NCBI GenBank assembly: GCA_003284275.1
Contig: QBVU01000006.1
Coordinates: forward strand, 1-59,200
Direction of reading: 5' to 3'
Source: Pelagibacteraceae bacterium AG-313-A04
GTDB lineage: Bacteria > Pseudomonadota > Alphaproteobacteria > Pelagibacterales > Pelagibacteraceae
DNA: 59,200 bases
Shown: piece after piece, positions 51,714 to 59,200 of the stretch
Layout: each line of letters begins with the position of its first letter
How positions within the stretch are numbered: position 1 is the stretch's first letter
Notes under the pieces: model-generated
Told to the model about the DNA's origin: nothing
What the model saw: the letters and a program-made list of their open reading frames with translations, nothing else
The model's database searches: none
Translations under genes and position numbers: made by a program

Positions 51714-52652
51714 CTACGGTAAAAACTTAGTATTTACTGTACCTCTTGGAGTATCAAAACCTTTTAAAAATTTAGCAAGGTTTCCACTCTTCATAGATTT
51801 TTTTGTTTCTTTTGGCGTTAAGAATTTGAAGCCACTTAAAGTATCTTTCATGTCAGCAACTTTCATTTCTGACTCTTTAGACATAGCTTTCATATCACTT
51901 CCACCTTTTCTGTATCTCTCATTAGCTTCATGAGTTAATTCTACAAAAGATTTCAACATACCTGGATTTTCTTTCATAAATTTATTTGTTACAGAAACAA
52001 TATCTATTCCCATGATACCTCCAGCACGAGCTTCATCAACTGTAAGAAGTCTTGTTCCTACAGATGTAGCAGATTTAATAGAGTTACCTCCAAATAAACA
52101 TGCCATTACAACATCGCCACTAACTAGTGCAGCAGCACCTTCCTCAGGGTCCATTGCAATGATTTCCATTTTTTTTCTATCAGCACCAACTATTTTCATA
52201 CTTTCTGTGAAAACATATTCAGCCATAGTTCCAAGAGGAACTGCAACTTTTTTACCTTCTAGTTCAGAAGCATTTGCTTTTGTGATACCAGACTTTTTAG
52301 AAGTAACACATGTTGTTCCTCCCATTCCGTATTCCATTGCAACGTCTACTAAACTGATAGGTGCTTTAGCCTTAACAGCATTGATGTAAGGCATTAAACC
52401 TTGTGAGTAAGATATATCAATATCTCCTGCCAACATAGCATCAGTCATTGCTACACCGTTAGTGAAGTTAGTCCACTTAACAGGTACACCAAGAGCTTTT
52501 GCATATGCTTTCTTATTCATGTCCTCAAGATTTGGAGATGGCCATTCCAAAAAGTACGCAACTCTTACCTCTTTTGCAGCTGAATTAGCTACTGTAGCAG
52601 TTAGAGTAAACGCAAATAAAATCCCAAGAACTGTGCTTATTATTTTTTTCAT
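51714..52652 (-). CDS. tauA: Taurine-type ABC transporter substrate-binding protein
   Basis: 312 residues with a signal peptide (about 1-25, ending NSAA). The mature part is a two-lobed NitT/TauT binding protein: RVAYFLEWPSPNLEDM, GDIDISYSQGLMPYINAV, GKKVAVPLGTMAEYVF and DPEEGAAALVSGDV. These are typical of TauA in SAR11 and roseobacters. The ligand, taurine, is inferred from similarity and from the divergent tpa-ald genes. It is followed by a strong hairpin that separates it from tauB. Confidence 0.88.
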   Translation of the reverse strand: MKKIISTVLGILFAFTLTATVANSAAKEVRVAYFLEWPSPNLEDMNKKAYAKALGVPVKWTNFTNGVAMTDAMLAGDIDISYSQGLMPYINAVKAKAPISLVDVAMEYGMGGTTCVTSKKSGITKANASELEGKKVAVPLGTMAEYVFTESMKIVGADRKKMEIIAMDPEEGAAALVSGDVVMACLFGGNSIKSATSVGTRLLTVDEARAGGIMGIDIVSVTNKFMKENPGMLKSFVELTHEANERYRKGGSDMKAMSKESEMKVADMKDTLSGFKFLTPKETKKSMKSGNLAKFLKGFDTPRGTVNTKFLP

Positions 52653-52663
52653 AGTTCTCCCAT

Positions 52664-52785
52664 ATGGTTTGTTTAATATTAAGATTTAAAATTAAATTTA
52701 ATAAGAAGTAAACAGAAGATTGAGCTTGTTTGACCGTATTGATTTTACAACCAAAGATTGTATGTTAAATTTCTTGTCAAACCAT
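52664..52785. promoter_or_regulatory. Inverted repeats in the tauA/tpa divergent promoter
   Basis: atggtttg (52664-52671) and caaaccat (52778-52785) form an inverted pair near the two gene starts. gtttgac (52728-52734) and gtcaaac (52776-52782) form another, and tacaa-N7-ttgta (52746-52762) a third. They are candidate sites for a regulator controlling both transcripts. No TauR-like gene is present in the window. Confidence 0.3.
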
Positions 52786-52807
52786 AACAATAGTCTAAAA
52801 ACAAATT

Positions 52808-54151
52808 ATGAGTTCATCGAATAGAACAAATATACCAAATTCCTTAAATGAGCACTGGATGCCATTTACAGACAATAAAACTTTTAAAAAAAATCCAAGG
52901 TTAATAACTGATGCAAAAGGGGTTTACTTAACTAATCATCAAGGTAAAAAAATGATAGATGCGAGCTCCGGATTATTTTGTAATCCTCTTGGTCATGGAA
53001 GAAAAGAAATTACTGAAGCTGTTTCAAAACAATTAGAAAAATTAGACTACTGCCAACCCTTTAACCAAGGCTACGGGGGATCATTTGAGCTTGCAACAAG
53101 AATTGCAAAAAAAACTCCAGAGGGCATTAATAGAATATTTTATACAATTTGCGGATCTACAGCTGTAGAAACGGCAATCAAAATTGCTATAGCTTATCAT
53201 AGAGCAAAAGGTGACTCAAAAAGATTTAGATTTGTAGGTCGCGAAAGAGGTTATCATGGAATGAATATAGGAGCGACTACCGTCGGAGGAATGATTAATA
53301 ATGTAAAAACTTTTGCAAGTGTTTTAATGCCTGGTGTTCAACATATGAGACATACTCATTTACCAGAACATAAATTTGTTAAAGGTCAACCAGATACTGG
53401 TGTTGAAATGGCTGAAGATTTAGAGAGAATAGCTATGAATTTTGGTGGAGAAAATATTGCAGCTTGTATAGTTGAACCTATTGCGGGATCAACTGGTACA
53501 TTAGTGCCTCCAAAAGGTTATTTAAAAAGAATAAGAGAAATTTGCGATAAGCATGGTATTCTTTTAATTTTTGATGAAGTTATAACAGGTTGGGGTAGAA
53601 CGGGTTCTGCATTTGCTTCACAAGAGTTTGGTGTTACACCTGATATGATAACAATGGCTAAAGCAACAACAAACGGAGTTATTCCAATGGGAGTAGTAGC
53701 TGTTAAAGAAGAAATGTATGACGCTGTCTTAGATTCATCTAAAAATCCAGAAGGAACACCGGAATTATTCCATGGATATACTTACTCTGGAATTCCAGCA
53801 GCTGTTGCTGCAGGTTTAGCCGTTCAAGATATATTTGATAAAGAAGATATTTTTAATAGAGCAAAAGAGATGTCTCCATATCTTCAAGACGGATTGCATT
53901 CATTAAAAGATTTAAAAGAAGTTGTGAGTATAAGAGGCTATGGGATGATGGGTGGTATTGAAATGAAAATGAAAGATAAGCCCGGAAAAGCTGGTTTTCA
54001 AACCTTTAAACATTGCTACGATGCTGGTGTAAATTTTAAAAATACTGGAGATTCATTAATTATAGCCCCTCAATTCATATGTGAGAAAAAACATATCGAT
54101 GAAATTATTGAAAAATTAAGAACAGGTATTTCTAACTATTCAAAGTCGTAA
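52808..54151 (+). CDS. tpa: Taurine--pyruvate aminotransferase (class III, omega-amino acid type)
   Basis: A 447-residue class III PLP aminotransferase. EHWMPFTDNKTFKKNPRLI at the start, LGHGRKEITEAVSKQL, YTICGSTAVETAIKIA, the ACIVEPIAGSTGTLVPPKGYL motif, IFDEVITGWGRTG (PLP Asp) and TMAKATTNGVIPMG (PLP Lys, about residue 284) are present. The neighbours tauA, ald and xsc make taurine plus pyruvate to sulfoacetaldehyde plus alanine the likely reaction. Beta-alanine:pyruvate aminotransferase is very similar and cannot be excluded. Confidence 0.85.
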   Translation: MSSSNRTNIPNSLNEHWMPFTDNKTFKKNPRLITDAKGVYLTNHQGKKMIDASSGLFCNPLGHGRKEITEAVSKQLEKLDYCQPFNQGYGGSFELATRIAKKTPEGINRIFYTICGSTAVETAIKIAIAYHRAKGDSKRFRFVGRERGYHGMNIGATTVGGMINNVKTFASVLMPGVQHMRHTHLPEHKFVKGQPDTGVEMAEDLERIAMNFGGENIAACIVEPIAGSTGTLVPPKGYLKRIREICDKHGILLIFDEVITGWGRTGSAFASQEFGVTPDMITMAKATTNGVIPMGVVAVKEEMYDAVLDSSKNPEGTPELFHGYTYSGIPAAVAAGLAVQDIFDKEDIFNRAKEMSPYLQDGLHSLKDLKEVVSIRGYGMMGGIEMKMKDKPGKAGFQTFKHCYDAGVNFKNTGDSLIIAPQFICEKKHIDEIIEKLRTGISNYSKS

Positions 54152-55270
54152 ATGATAATTGGAGTTCCAAAAGAGATTAAGCTCCAAGAGCACAGAATTG
54201 GTTTAACCCCTGATAGTGTTAAAGCTCTTTCAGATAGAAATCACGAGGTACTAATTGAAAACAATGGTGGATTTGAAGCTGGCTTTACTAACGAAGATTA
54301 CTTAAAGGCAGGTGCAAAAATCATTAAAACACCAGATGAAATTTTTAAAAAAGCAGAAATAATAGTTAAGGTAAAAGAACCCCTAATGAATGAAGTTAAG
54401 ATGATTAGAGAGGGTCAAATTATCTATACCTATCTTCATTTAGCAGCAGCCAAAGAATTAACTTTAGGTTTAATGAAATCTAAATCAATTTGTATAGCCT
54501 ACGAAACAGTAACAGATGATAGAGGTCGATTGCCCTTATTAGCTCCTATGAGTGCAGTAGCTGGTAGAATGTCTGTTCAAGCTGGAGCACACGCTTTAGA
54601 AAAAAATCAAAAAGGTAGAGGCTTATTAATAGGTGGCGCACCTGGCGTAGACCCAGCTACTGTAGTAATTCTTGGAGGAGGTGTAGTTGGAGAAAATGCT
54701 GCGATAATCGCAACAGGTTTAAGAGGAAAAGTTTATGTTGTAGACAAGTCAAGAAAAAGATTAGAAGAACTTCATAAACAATTTGGAGATAAAATTATTC
54801 CAACTGAAAGCGATAAAACGGATTTAAAAAAATTAATTTCAGAATGTGACTTATTAGTAGGTGGGGTATTAATTCCTGGTGCCGAAGCACCAAAATTAGT
54901 TACAAAAGAAATGATTAAATCCATGAAAAGAGGATCAGTAATCGTTGATGTAGCAATCGATCAAGGAGGATGTGTAGAAACAAGTAAACCGACTACTCAT
55001 GCAAATCCAACTTTTTTAGTTGATGATGTCGTTCATTATTGTGTAGCCAACATGCCAGGGGGTGTACCAAGAACATCTACAATGGCACTCAATAAAGCTA
55101 CATTACCACTATTATTAAAATTAGCTGATCAGGGTTATAAAAAAACTCTTACTGAAAACAAAAACTATTTGGCTGGCTTAAATGTTTATAAAGGAAATAT
55201 TACTTTTAAGGCTGTATCAGATGCGTTCAATCTAAAATATACACCAGCATCTGATTTATTAAATAATTAA
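54152..55270 (+). CDS. ald: Alanine dehydrogenase
   Basis: 372 residues, directly after tpa with no gap. MIIGVPKEIKLQEHRIGLTPDSV, the Lys in VKVKEPL, VVILGGGVVGENAAIIATG (NAD motif, about 171-189), and DVAIDQGGCVETSKPTTH are all typical of Ald. It oxidises the alanine formed by Tpa back to pyruvate and releases ammonium, so it completes the taurine transamination cycle. Length is normal. Confidence 0.95.
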   Translation: MIIGVPKEIKLQEHRIGLTPDSVKALSDRNHEVLIENNGGFEAGFTNEDYLKAGAKIIKTPDEIFKKAEIIVKVKEPLMNEVKMIREGQIIYTYLHLAAAKELTLGLMKSKSICIAYETVTDDRGRLPLLAPMSAVAGRMSVQAGAHALEKNQKGRGLLIGGAPGVDPATVVILGGGVVGENAAIIATGLRGKVYVVDKSRKRLEELHKQFGDKIIPTESDKTDLKKLISECDLLVGGVLIPGAEAPKLVTKEMIKSMKRGSVIVDVAIDQGGCVETSKPTTHANPTFLVDDVVHYCVANMPGGVPRTSTMALNKATLPLLLKLADQGYKKTLTENKNYLAGLNVYKGNITFKAVSDAFNLKYTPASDLLNN

Positions 55271-55271
55271 A

Positions 55272-57704
55272 ATGAGCTCATTACCACATGAAGCTAAAGT
55301 GGTTGTGATTGGAGGCGGTATCGCTGGTTGTTCTGCCGCTTATCATTTAGCAGATAATGGGTGGAACACTGTTTTAATTGAGCGAGATGTTTTAACTTCA
55401 GGAACTACTTGGCACGCCGCAGGAATGGTTACCCAATTAGGAACAACTCCACAAATAACAAAAATTAGAAAAAATTCTGTTAAGTTTTATAAGGACCTCA
55501 AAGATATTACCGGTCTTGATACGAGCTTTAGACAAACAGGCACGATAAATATCGCTACTACAAAATCAAGACATCAGGAATTTATGAGACAAAAAACAAT
55601 GTCTAAATTATTTAATTTAGATATTGAAATTATTGATAAGAATAAATTTAAAACTCTTTATCCAATTGCACAAAATAAAGATGTATATAGCGGATTGTAT
55701 ATACCAGAGGATGGTCAAGCTGATCCTGAAATTTTAACTAAAAATATTTCAATCGCTGCAAAAAACAAAGGAGTAACAATTATTGAAAAATGTAAATTAG
55801 ATAAAATTCTTAAGAGAGGAAATCAAATCAGAGGAGTTAAAACTAACCTAGGAACCATTAACTGCGAGTATATAGTTTTATGTGCTGGAATGTGGTCTAG
55901 ACAAATAGGAGAGGCAGCTGGGGTCAGTATACCACTATATCCAAATGAACATTTTTATATGATCACAGAGGGTTATAAAAATTTACCAAAAAATCTTCCA
56001 ACCTTTAGAGATCCCGACACCTACTTATATGCAAGAGAATATCATGGAAAAATGATGCTTGGTATTTTCGAACCTAATGCCAAAAATGCTTTTAAAAAAA
56101 CTGGTAAAGTACCAAATAATTTTTCTTTTGGTGAGTTTAAAGTTGATAAAAATTATACAAAAATGCTTCATCAATTAGCTGCAAAAAGAATACCTATGAT
56201 TAAAAATCTTAAAATTGAGAAGTACTTTTCAGGTCCTGAGTCATTTACTCCGGATAGTAATTTTCTTCTCGGTGAAACAGAAGAAATTAAAAATTTTTAT
56301 GTTTGTTGTGGATTTAACAGCATTGGAATAGGATCGTCTGGCGGAGCAGGCAAAGCAATAGCAGAATGGATGATCAAAGGGCATACTGATCAAGATCTAT
56401 TTAGCCTTGATGTAAAAAGATTTGAAAAATTTAACTCTTCTTTAAAATTTATTAAGAAAAGAACTACAGAAACACTTGGAAATCTTTTTAAAATGCATTG
56501 GCCCTATAAACAATTTGAAACCTCAAGAAATATTAAACTCTTACCTTATCATAAAGAATTAAAAAAATTAGGTGCCTGTTTTGGACAAATGGCGGGTTAT
56601 GAGAGACCAATGTGGTTTTCAAAAAACAAAAAACCAATTTACAAATATAGTTATGGATTTCAAAATTGGTATCAATCAGCAAAAAGAGAATGCAATAATA
56701 CAAGAAATAATTTAGGTTTTTTCGATTTAACACCTTTTGTAAAATTTGATATGAGTGGGCAGCATGCACATGAACAATTGCAATATCTTTGTGCCAATAA
56801 TATAAAAAATATTGCAGGCAAAACCACCTATACACAAATGTTAAATCCATCAGGTGGTATTGAAGCTGATGTGACAGTAAGTTGTTTAAAAAAAAATTAT
56901 TTTAGAATCATTTGTCCTGCCTTAGCAAGAAGTCATAACAAGTCTCACATTTTAAAAAACTTAATAAAGAAAGTTAAATTTGAGGACGTCACTGATAAAT
57001 ATTCTTGTATAGGAATATTTGGTCCAAATAGTAGAAAATTTATTACAGAATTATTTGGAAATTATTTTTCTAATGAAGATTTCCCTTTCTCAAGAGGAAA
57101 ATTTATCAATATTATAAATATCCCCGTTTGGTTTCAAAGATTATCTTTTATAGGTGAGTTAGGCTTTGAAATTTATATTCCAATAAAAAAAACAAATATC
57201 ATTTTCAAAAAAATAAGAAAACTGGGAAAAAAATATGATCTTACATATTCGGGAATGCATGCACTAGACATTCTTCGTTTAGAAAAAAAATTTTTACATT
57301 GGGGACATGATATCACTTCTGAAAACAATCCTTTTGAGTCTGGTTTGTCATTTGCAGTGAATTTTAAAAAAAAAGAGAAATTTATTGGAAGAAGTATGCT
57401 AGAAAAAATTAAAGAAAAACCTTTAAAAAAAAAATTAGAGCTTTTTTCTCTTAAAAATAGCTTTAAACCTGGAGAACCTTTATTACTTCATGATGAACCA
57501 ATTTTCAATAAAGACAAGATCGTGGGTTATACCACTAGCTCAAACTATTCTTTCTACTATAGAAAGAATTTATGTTTGGCATATGTTAAAAGTGGAATTA
57601 ATGACAAAGAAGATTTTTTTATCGAAGTTGAAGGAATAAAACACCCATTAAAATTAGAAACAAACCCAATACATGATCCAAGGTCTAAATTAATGCGAAG
57701 TTAA
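55272..57704 (+). CDS. Dimethylglycine/sarcosine dehydrogenase-like FAD-GcvT protein
   Basis: 810 residues. The N-terminal DAO domain starts VVVIGGGIAGCSAAYHL (about 10-26), with TTWHAAGMVT holding the His to which FAD is usually bound. The C-terminal half (from about 430) is GcvT-like: GYERPMWFS, TPFVKFDMSGQHAHEQLQ and MHALDILRLEKKFLHWG. Such enzymes demethylate N-methylated compounds and pass the C1 unit to tetrahydrofolate. It follows ald by one base. This makes N-methyl- or N,N-dimethyltaurine a possible substrate besides dimethylglycine or sarcosine. Confidence 0.85.
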   Translation: MSSLPHEAKVVVIGGGIAGCSAAYHLADNGWNTVLIERDVLTSGTTWHAAGMVTQLGTTPQITKIRKNSVKFYKDLKDITGLDTSFRQTGTINIATTKSRHQEFMRQKTMSKLFNLDIEIIDKNKFKTLYPIAQNKDVYSGLYIPEDGQADPEILTKNISIAAKNKGVTIIEKCKLDKILKRGNQIRGVKTNLGTINCEYIVLCAGMWSRQIGEAAGVSIPLYPNEHFYMITEGYKNLPKNLPTFRDPDTYLYAREYHGKMMLGIFEPNAKNAFKKTGKVPNNFSFGEFKVDKNYTKMLHQLAAKRIPMIKNLKIEKYFSGPESFTPDSNFLLGETEEIKNFYVCCGFNSIGIGSSGGAGKAIAEWMIKGHTDQDLFSLDVKRFEKFNSSLKFIKKRTTETLGNLFKMHWPYKQFETSRNIKLLPYHKELKKLGACFGQMAGYERPMWFSKNKKPIYKYSYGFQNWYQSAKRECNNTRNNLGFFDLTPFVKFDMSGQHAHEQLQYLCANNIKNIAGKTTYTQMLNPSGGIEADVTVSCLKKNYFRIICPALARSHNKSHILKNLIKKVKFEDVTDKYSCIGIFGPNSRKFITELFGNYFSNEDFPFSRGKFINIINIPVWFQRLSFIGELGFEIYIPIKKTNIIFKKIRKLGKKYDLTYSGMHALDILRLEKKFLHWGHDITSENNPFESGLSFAVNFKKKEKFIGRSMLEKIKEKPLKKKLELFSLKNSFKPGEPLLLHDEPIFNKDKIVGYTTSSNYSFYYRKNLCLAYVKSGINDKEDFFIEVEGIKHPLKLETNPIHDPRSKLMRS

Positions 57705-57789
57705 CTCATTTTGGGTCAAGCGTTTTTTTCTAACCCATTTTGCTCGTTATCAATATTTAAAATATAATTCATTGTGCTTTAATAAGTTA

Positions 57790-57975
57790 ATGAGCACTCA
57801 ATTTAACTTTCAAAGTAATCAGTCAGATCTCCAAAATTCTGGCGGGAAAGTAAAAGTTACAGACCTGCTATCAAGATTGAATGAGGAGAAAAAAATTGAA
57901 AAAAAGAGAAATTTAGCTTTGGGTGTAGCAGCTGTTTCAGCGGTAACTGTTTTTGGCATAATCCTCACTATTTAG
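57790..57975 (+). CDS. Small C-terminally anchored membrane protein (61 aa)
   Basis: 61 residues from the ATG at 57790 (MSTQFNFQSN); a GTG at 57772 is in frame but would lie too close to the upstream -10-like sequence. A polar N-terminus holds VKVTDLLSRLNEEKKIEKKR, a short charged helix, then one membrane helix at the very end (LALGVAAVSAVTVFGIILTI). No family is recognised. It stands alone between the GcvT-like gene and the tRNA, which suggests its own promoter. Confidence 0.6.
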   Translation: MSTQFNFQSNQSDLQNSGGKVKVTDLLSRLNEEKKIEKKRNLALGVAAVSAVTVFGIILTI

Positions 57976-58051
57976 TTTAATATTTCCATCAATTTTAAGC
58001 ATTAACTAACTAATGATTTAGTTAATTAAATATATTATAACCATCGAAAAT

Positions 58052-58128
58052 GGCGAGGTAGCTCAGTTGGTTAGAGCACAGGACTCATAAGCCTGGGGTC
58101 GGCGGTTCGAATCCGCCCCTCGCTACCA
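58052..58128 (+). tRNA. tRNA-Met (anticodon CAT), elongator type
   Basis: A 77-base cloverleaf with encoded CCA. The D-arm GCTC/GAGC, anticodon loop CTCATAA (anticodon CAT at 34-36) and T-arm GGCGG-TTCGAAT-CCGCC are clear. The GAGCACA...GGGGTC surroundings match elongator Met rather than Ile-CAT or initiator tRNA. The 31-39 pair is an A-G mismatch and the first acceptor pair is G-T. It is preceded by an A+T-rich promoter-like stretch. Confidence 0.93.
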
Positions 58129-58171
58129 ATAATAAATAAAATCATAAACTTTCGGTTCAATTCAAAAAAAG

Positions 58172-58885
58172 TTACTTGATTATTTTCTTTAACCTTAATA
58201 ATGACATTGAAGAGTTTTTTGGCATTTTTGGAAATAAATTTTTTTTTAAGTAAATTTTTTTTACATTTTTTTTATATTTTTTTGCAAAATTATAAACAGT
58301 GTCAGATTTGCCTCCAATATTTAATATACCTTTTTTATTTAAAACTTTTTTTAATATTCGAATAAAATCTTCATGAAAAATAAAATTCGTTATCATGTTT
58401 GCATAAGCTTTTTTATGTACAAAGGGTTTTTCAGTCATACTTACTCTCAATATCAAAGAATTTTTATACATTTGCACCGCACTTTCTGCTCCTAGTTTTG
58501 ACCAAGCATAATTATTAATGGGTAGCAACGGGTCGGTTTCTTTATAATTACCTTTAACTCCAGGATAAACATAGCTAGACGAAAAATAAATAATCTTAAT
58601 ATTTAATTTTTCACAAGCAATTACAATATTACAAGTTCCTATTATATTTAAACTAATACTTCTCTCTATATCATTTTCATGAAGGACCATTGGTCTTGAG
58701 AGACCAGCTAAATGAATTAAGTATTTTGGTTTAATTTTTTTTAAGTATTTCACTATTGATGAAATCTTTAAAATATTTAATTCTTTTTTGTTAGGAAACA
58801 AATAATTGCTACCAACATTTTGATGCAAAATTTTACCGAATCTTCCACTTCCTCCAGTTACTACAATTCTGTTTTTATTTGACAT
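58172..58885 (-). CDS. NAD-dependent epimerase/reductase (RmlD-like extended SDR)
   Basis: 237 residues from the ATG at 58885 (MSNKNRIVVTGGSGRFG); an upstream GTG at 58903 is in frame. The Rossmann motif GGSGRFG, IHLAGLSRP, IYFSSSYVYPG with Ser and a YAWSKLGAE Tyr-x3-Lys form an extended SDR active site. The C-terminal half is shorter than in typical epimerases, which is usual for the RmlD reductase group. A dTDP- or GDP-sugar is the likely substrate. It overlaps the methyltransferase-like gene by 11 bases. Confidence 0.82.
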   Translation of the reverse strand: MSNKNRIVVTGGSGRFGKILHQNVGSNYLFPNKKELNILKISSIVKYLKKIKPKYLIHLAGLSRPMVLHENDIERSISLNIIGTCNIVIACEKLNIKIIYFSSSYVYPGVKGNYKETDPLLPINNYAWSKLGAESAVQMYKNSLILRVSMTEKPFVHKKAYANMITNFIFHEDFIRILKKVLNKKGILNIGGKSDTVYNFAKKYKKNVKKIYLKKNLFPKMPKNSSMSLLRLKKIIK

Positions 58886-59200
58886 GCGATATCCATTTTC
58901 CACCCTTTTTTTTAAATGTTTTCTCTTTTTTTAAAATCTCTTTTTTATGATTCCATGAATTTAAAACAGCAACATCTGGATAATTATTCTTGAAATAATT
59001 TGGGCTTTTGATTGGTATGTGTGTGCCGGGGGTAAATTTTCCAATTTTCTCTCTTGTGGAGTCTACAATATAGTCAATGTATTTATTATCTATACCACAG
59101 TAATTTAATACAGTAGTGCTTTTAGCTGAAGCAGCATACCCACATATTTTTTTACCCAGTAATTTTAAGTTTACAATTTTTTGTTTAAATATTTTTTTTG
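58875..59200 (-). CDS. C-methyltransferase C-terminal domain, 5' end outside window
   Basis: An open frame of about 108 codons enters from the right edge and stops at 58875. KKICGYAASAKSTTVLNYCG, DYIVDSTREKIGKFTPGTHI and the PDVAVLNSWNHKKEI stretch match the C-terminal Methyltransf_14 domain of sugar C-methyltransferases such as NovU. The SAM-binding part would lie outside the window. It is directly upstream of, and overlaps, the RmlD-like gene, so the two probably make a deoxy or methyl-branched nucleotide sugar. Confidence 0.85.
   Translation of the reverse strand, partial: KKIFKQKIVNLKLLGKKICGYAASAKSTTVLNYCGIDNKYIDYIVDSTREKIGKFTPGTHIPIKSPNYFKNNYPDVAVLNSWNHKKEILKKEKTFKKKGGKWISHVK

Noticed and set aside
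1-59200. CRISPR array, IS element, prophage or integrated island
   Set aside because: No direct-repeat array, transposase, integrase or terminal repeat pair was found, and gene packing and base composition look uniform apart from the RNA candidate.

Overview
The window looks like a piece of a SAR11 chromosome (Candidatus Pelagibacter, Pelagibacterales, Alphaproteobacteria). Base composition is strongly A+T rich, genes are packed with gaps mostly under 150 bases or overlaps of 1-20 bases, and the gene content is typical of streamlined marine heterotrophs: aprMBA, xsc, tauABC, several SBP-dependent transporters, a CADD-type protein, AcuI and tiny conserved proteins. No insertion sequence, prophage, CRISPR array or rRNA was seen. 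This assignment is inference from gene content, not a database match.

Layout. 1-18.7 kb is mostly housekeeping and small conserved genes: a photolyase-related protein cut by the left edge, an SDR, hisI, folE, acuI, a LysR regulator, rseP, HU, an ammonium transporter, rhodanese and HCCA-isomerase-like proteins, recX, cysQ, mnmA, a GC-rich structured-RNA candidate at 15.17-15.35 kb, a 27-residue very basic microprotein, a cystathionine lyase-like enzyme and an MFS transporter. At 18.6-18.77 kb a short gap holds two perfect DnaA boxes and three closely spaced GANTC sites. It is followed by a CADD-family gene in which the residues used for self-sacrificing pABA synthesis appear conserved.

19.4-28.3 kb is a sulfur module: a small nucleotidylyltransferase, aprMBA, a small unknown protein, a TauE/SafE exporter, suyAB (sulfolactate sulfo-lyase, split UxaA type) and xsc (sulfoacetaldehyde acetyltransferase). 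28.3-30.7 kb carries an SxtJ/DUF5989/carbamoyltransferase trio. 30.7-36.2 kb is a minus-strand operon (GMC oxidoreductase, TerC, two SDRs, M23 peptidase, SGNH hydrolase). 36.4-41.8 kb is a TRAP transporter with an HpsN-type dehydrogenase and a zinc alcohol dehydrogenase. 41.8-43.6 kb is a run of small proteins, three probably of the dimeric alpha/beta-barrel type. 43.6-48.2 kb is a minus-strand operon with Pta and an Ldh-family (sulfolactate/malate type) dehydrogenase. 48.2-57.7 kb has a racemase, a taurine-type ABC transporter (divergent) and tpa-ald plus a dimethylglycine-dehydrogenase-like enzyme. The right end has a small membrane protein, a tRNA-Met and two sugar/methyl-transfer genes, the last cut by the edge.

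Taken together, the main theme is a dispersed but nearly complete organosulfonate catabolic system. Taurine would enter by TauABC, and Tpa and Ald would make sulfoacetaldehyde. DHPS or isethionate would enter by TRAP, and HpsN would make sulfolactate. SuyAB and Xsc release sulfite. Pta turns the acetyl phosphate into acetyl-CoA. AprMBA and TauE would dispose of the sulfite. Substrate assignments rest on gene neighbourhood and family knowledge.
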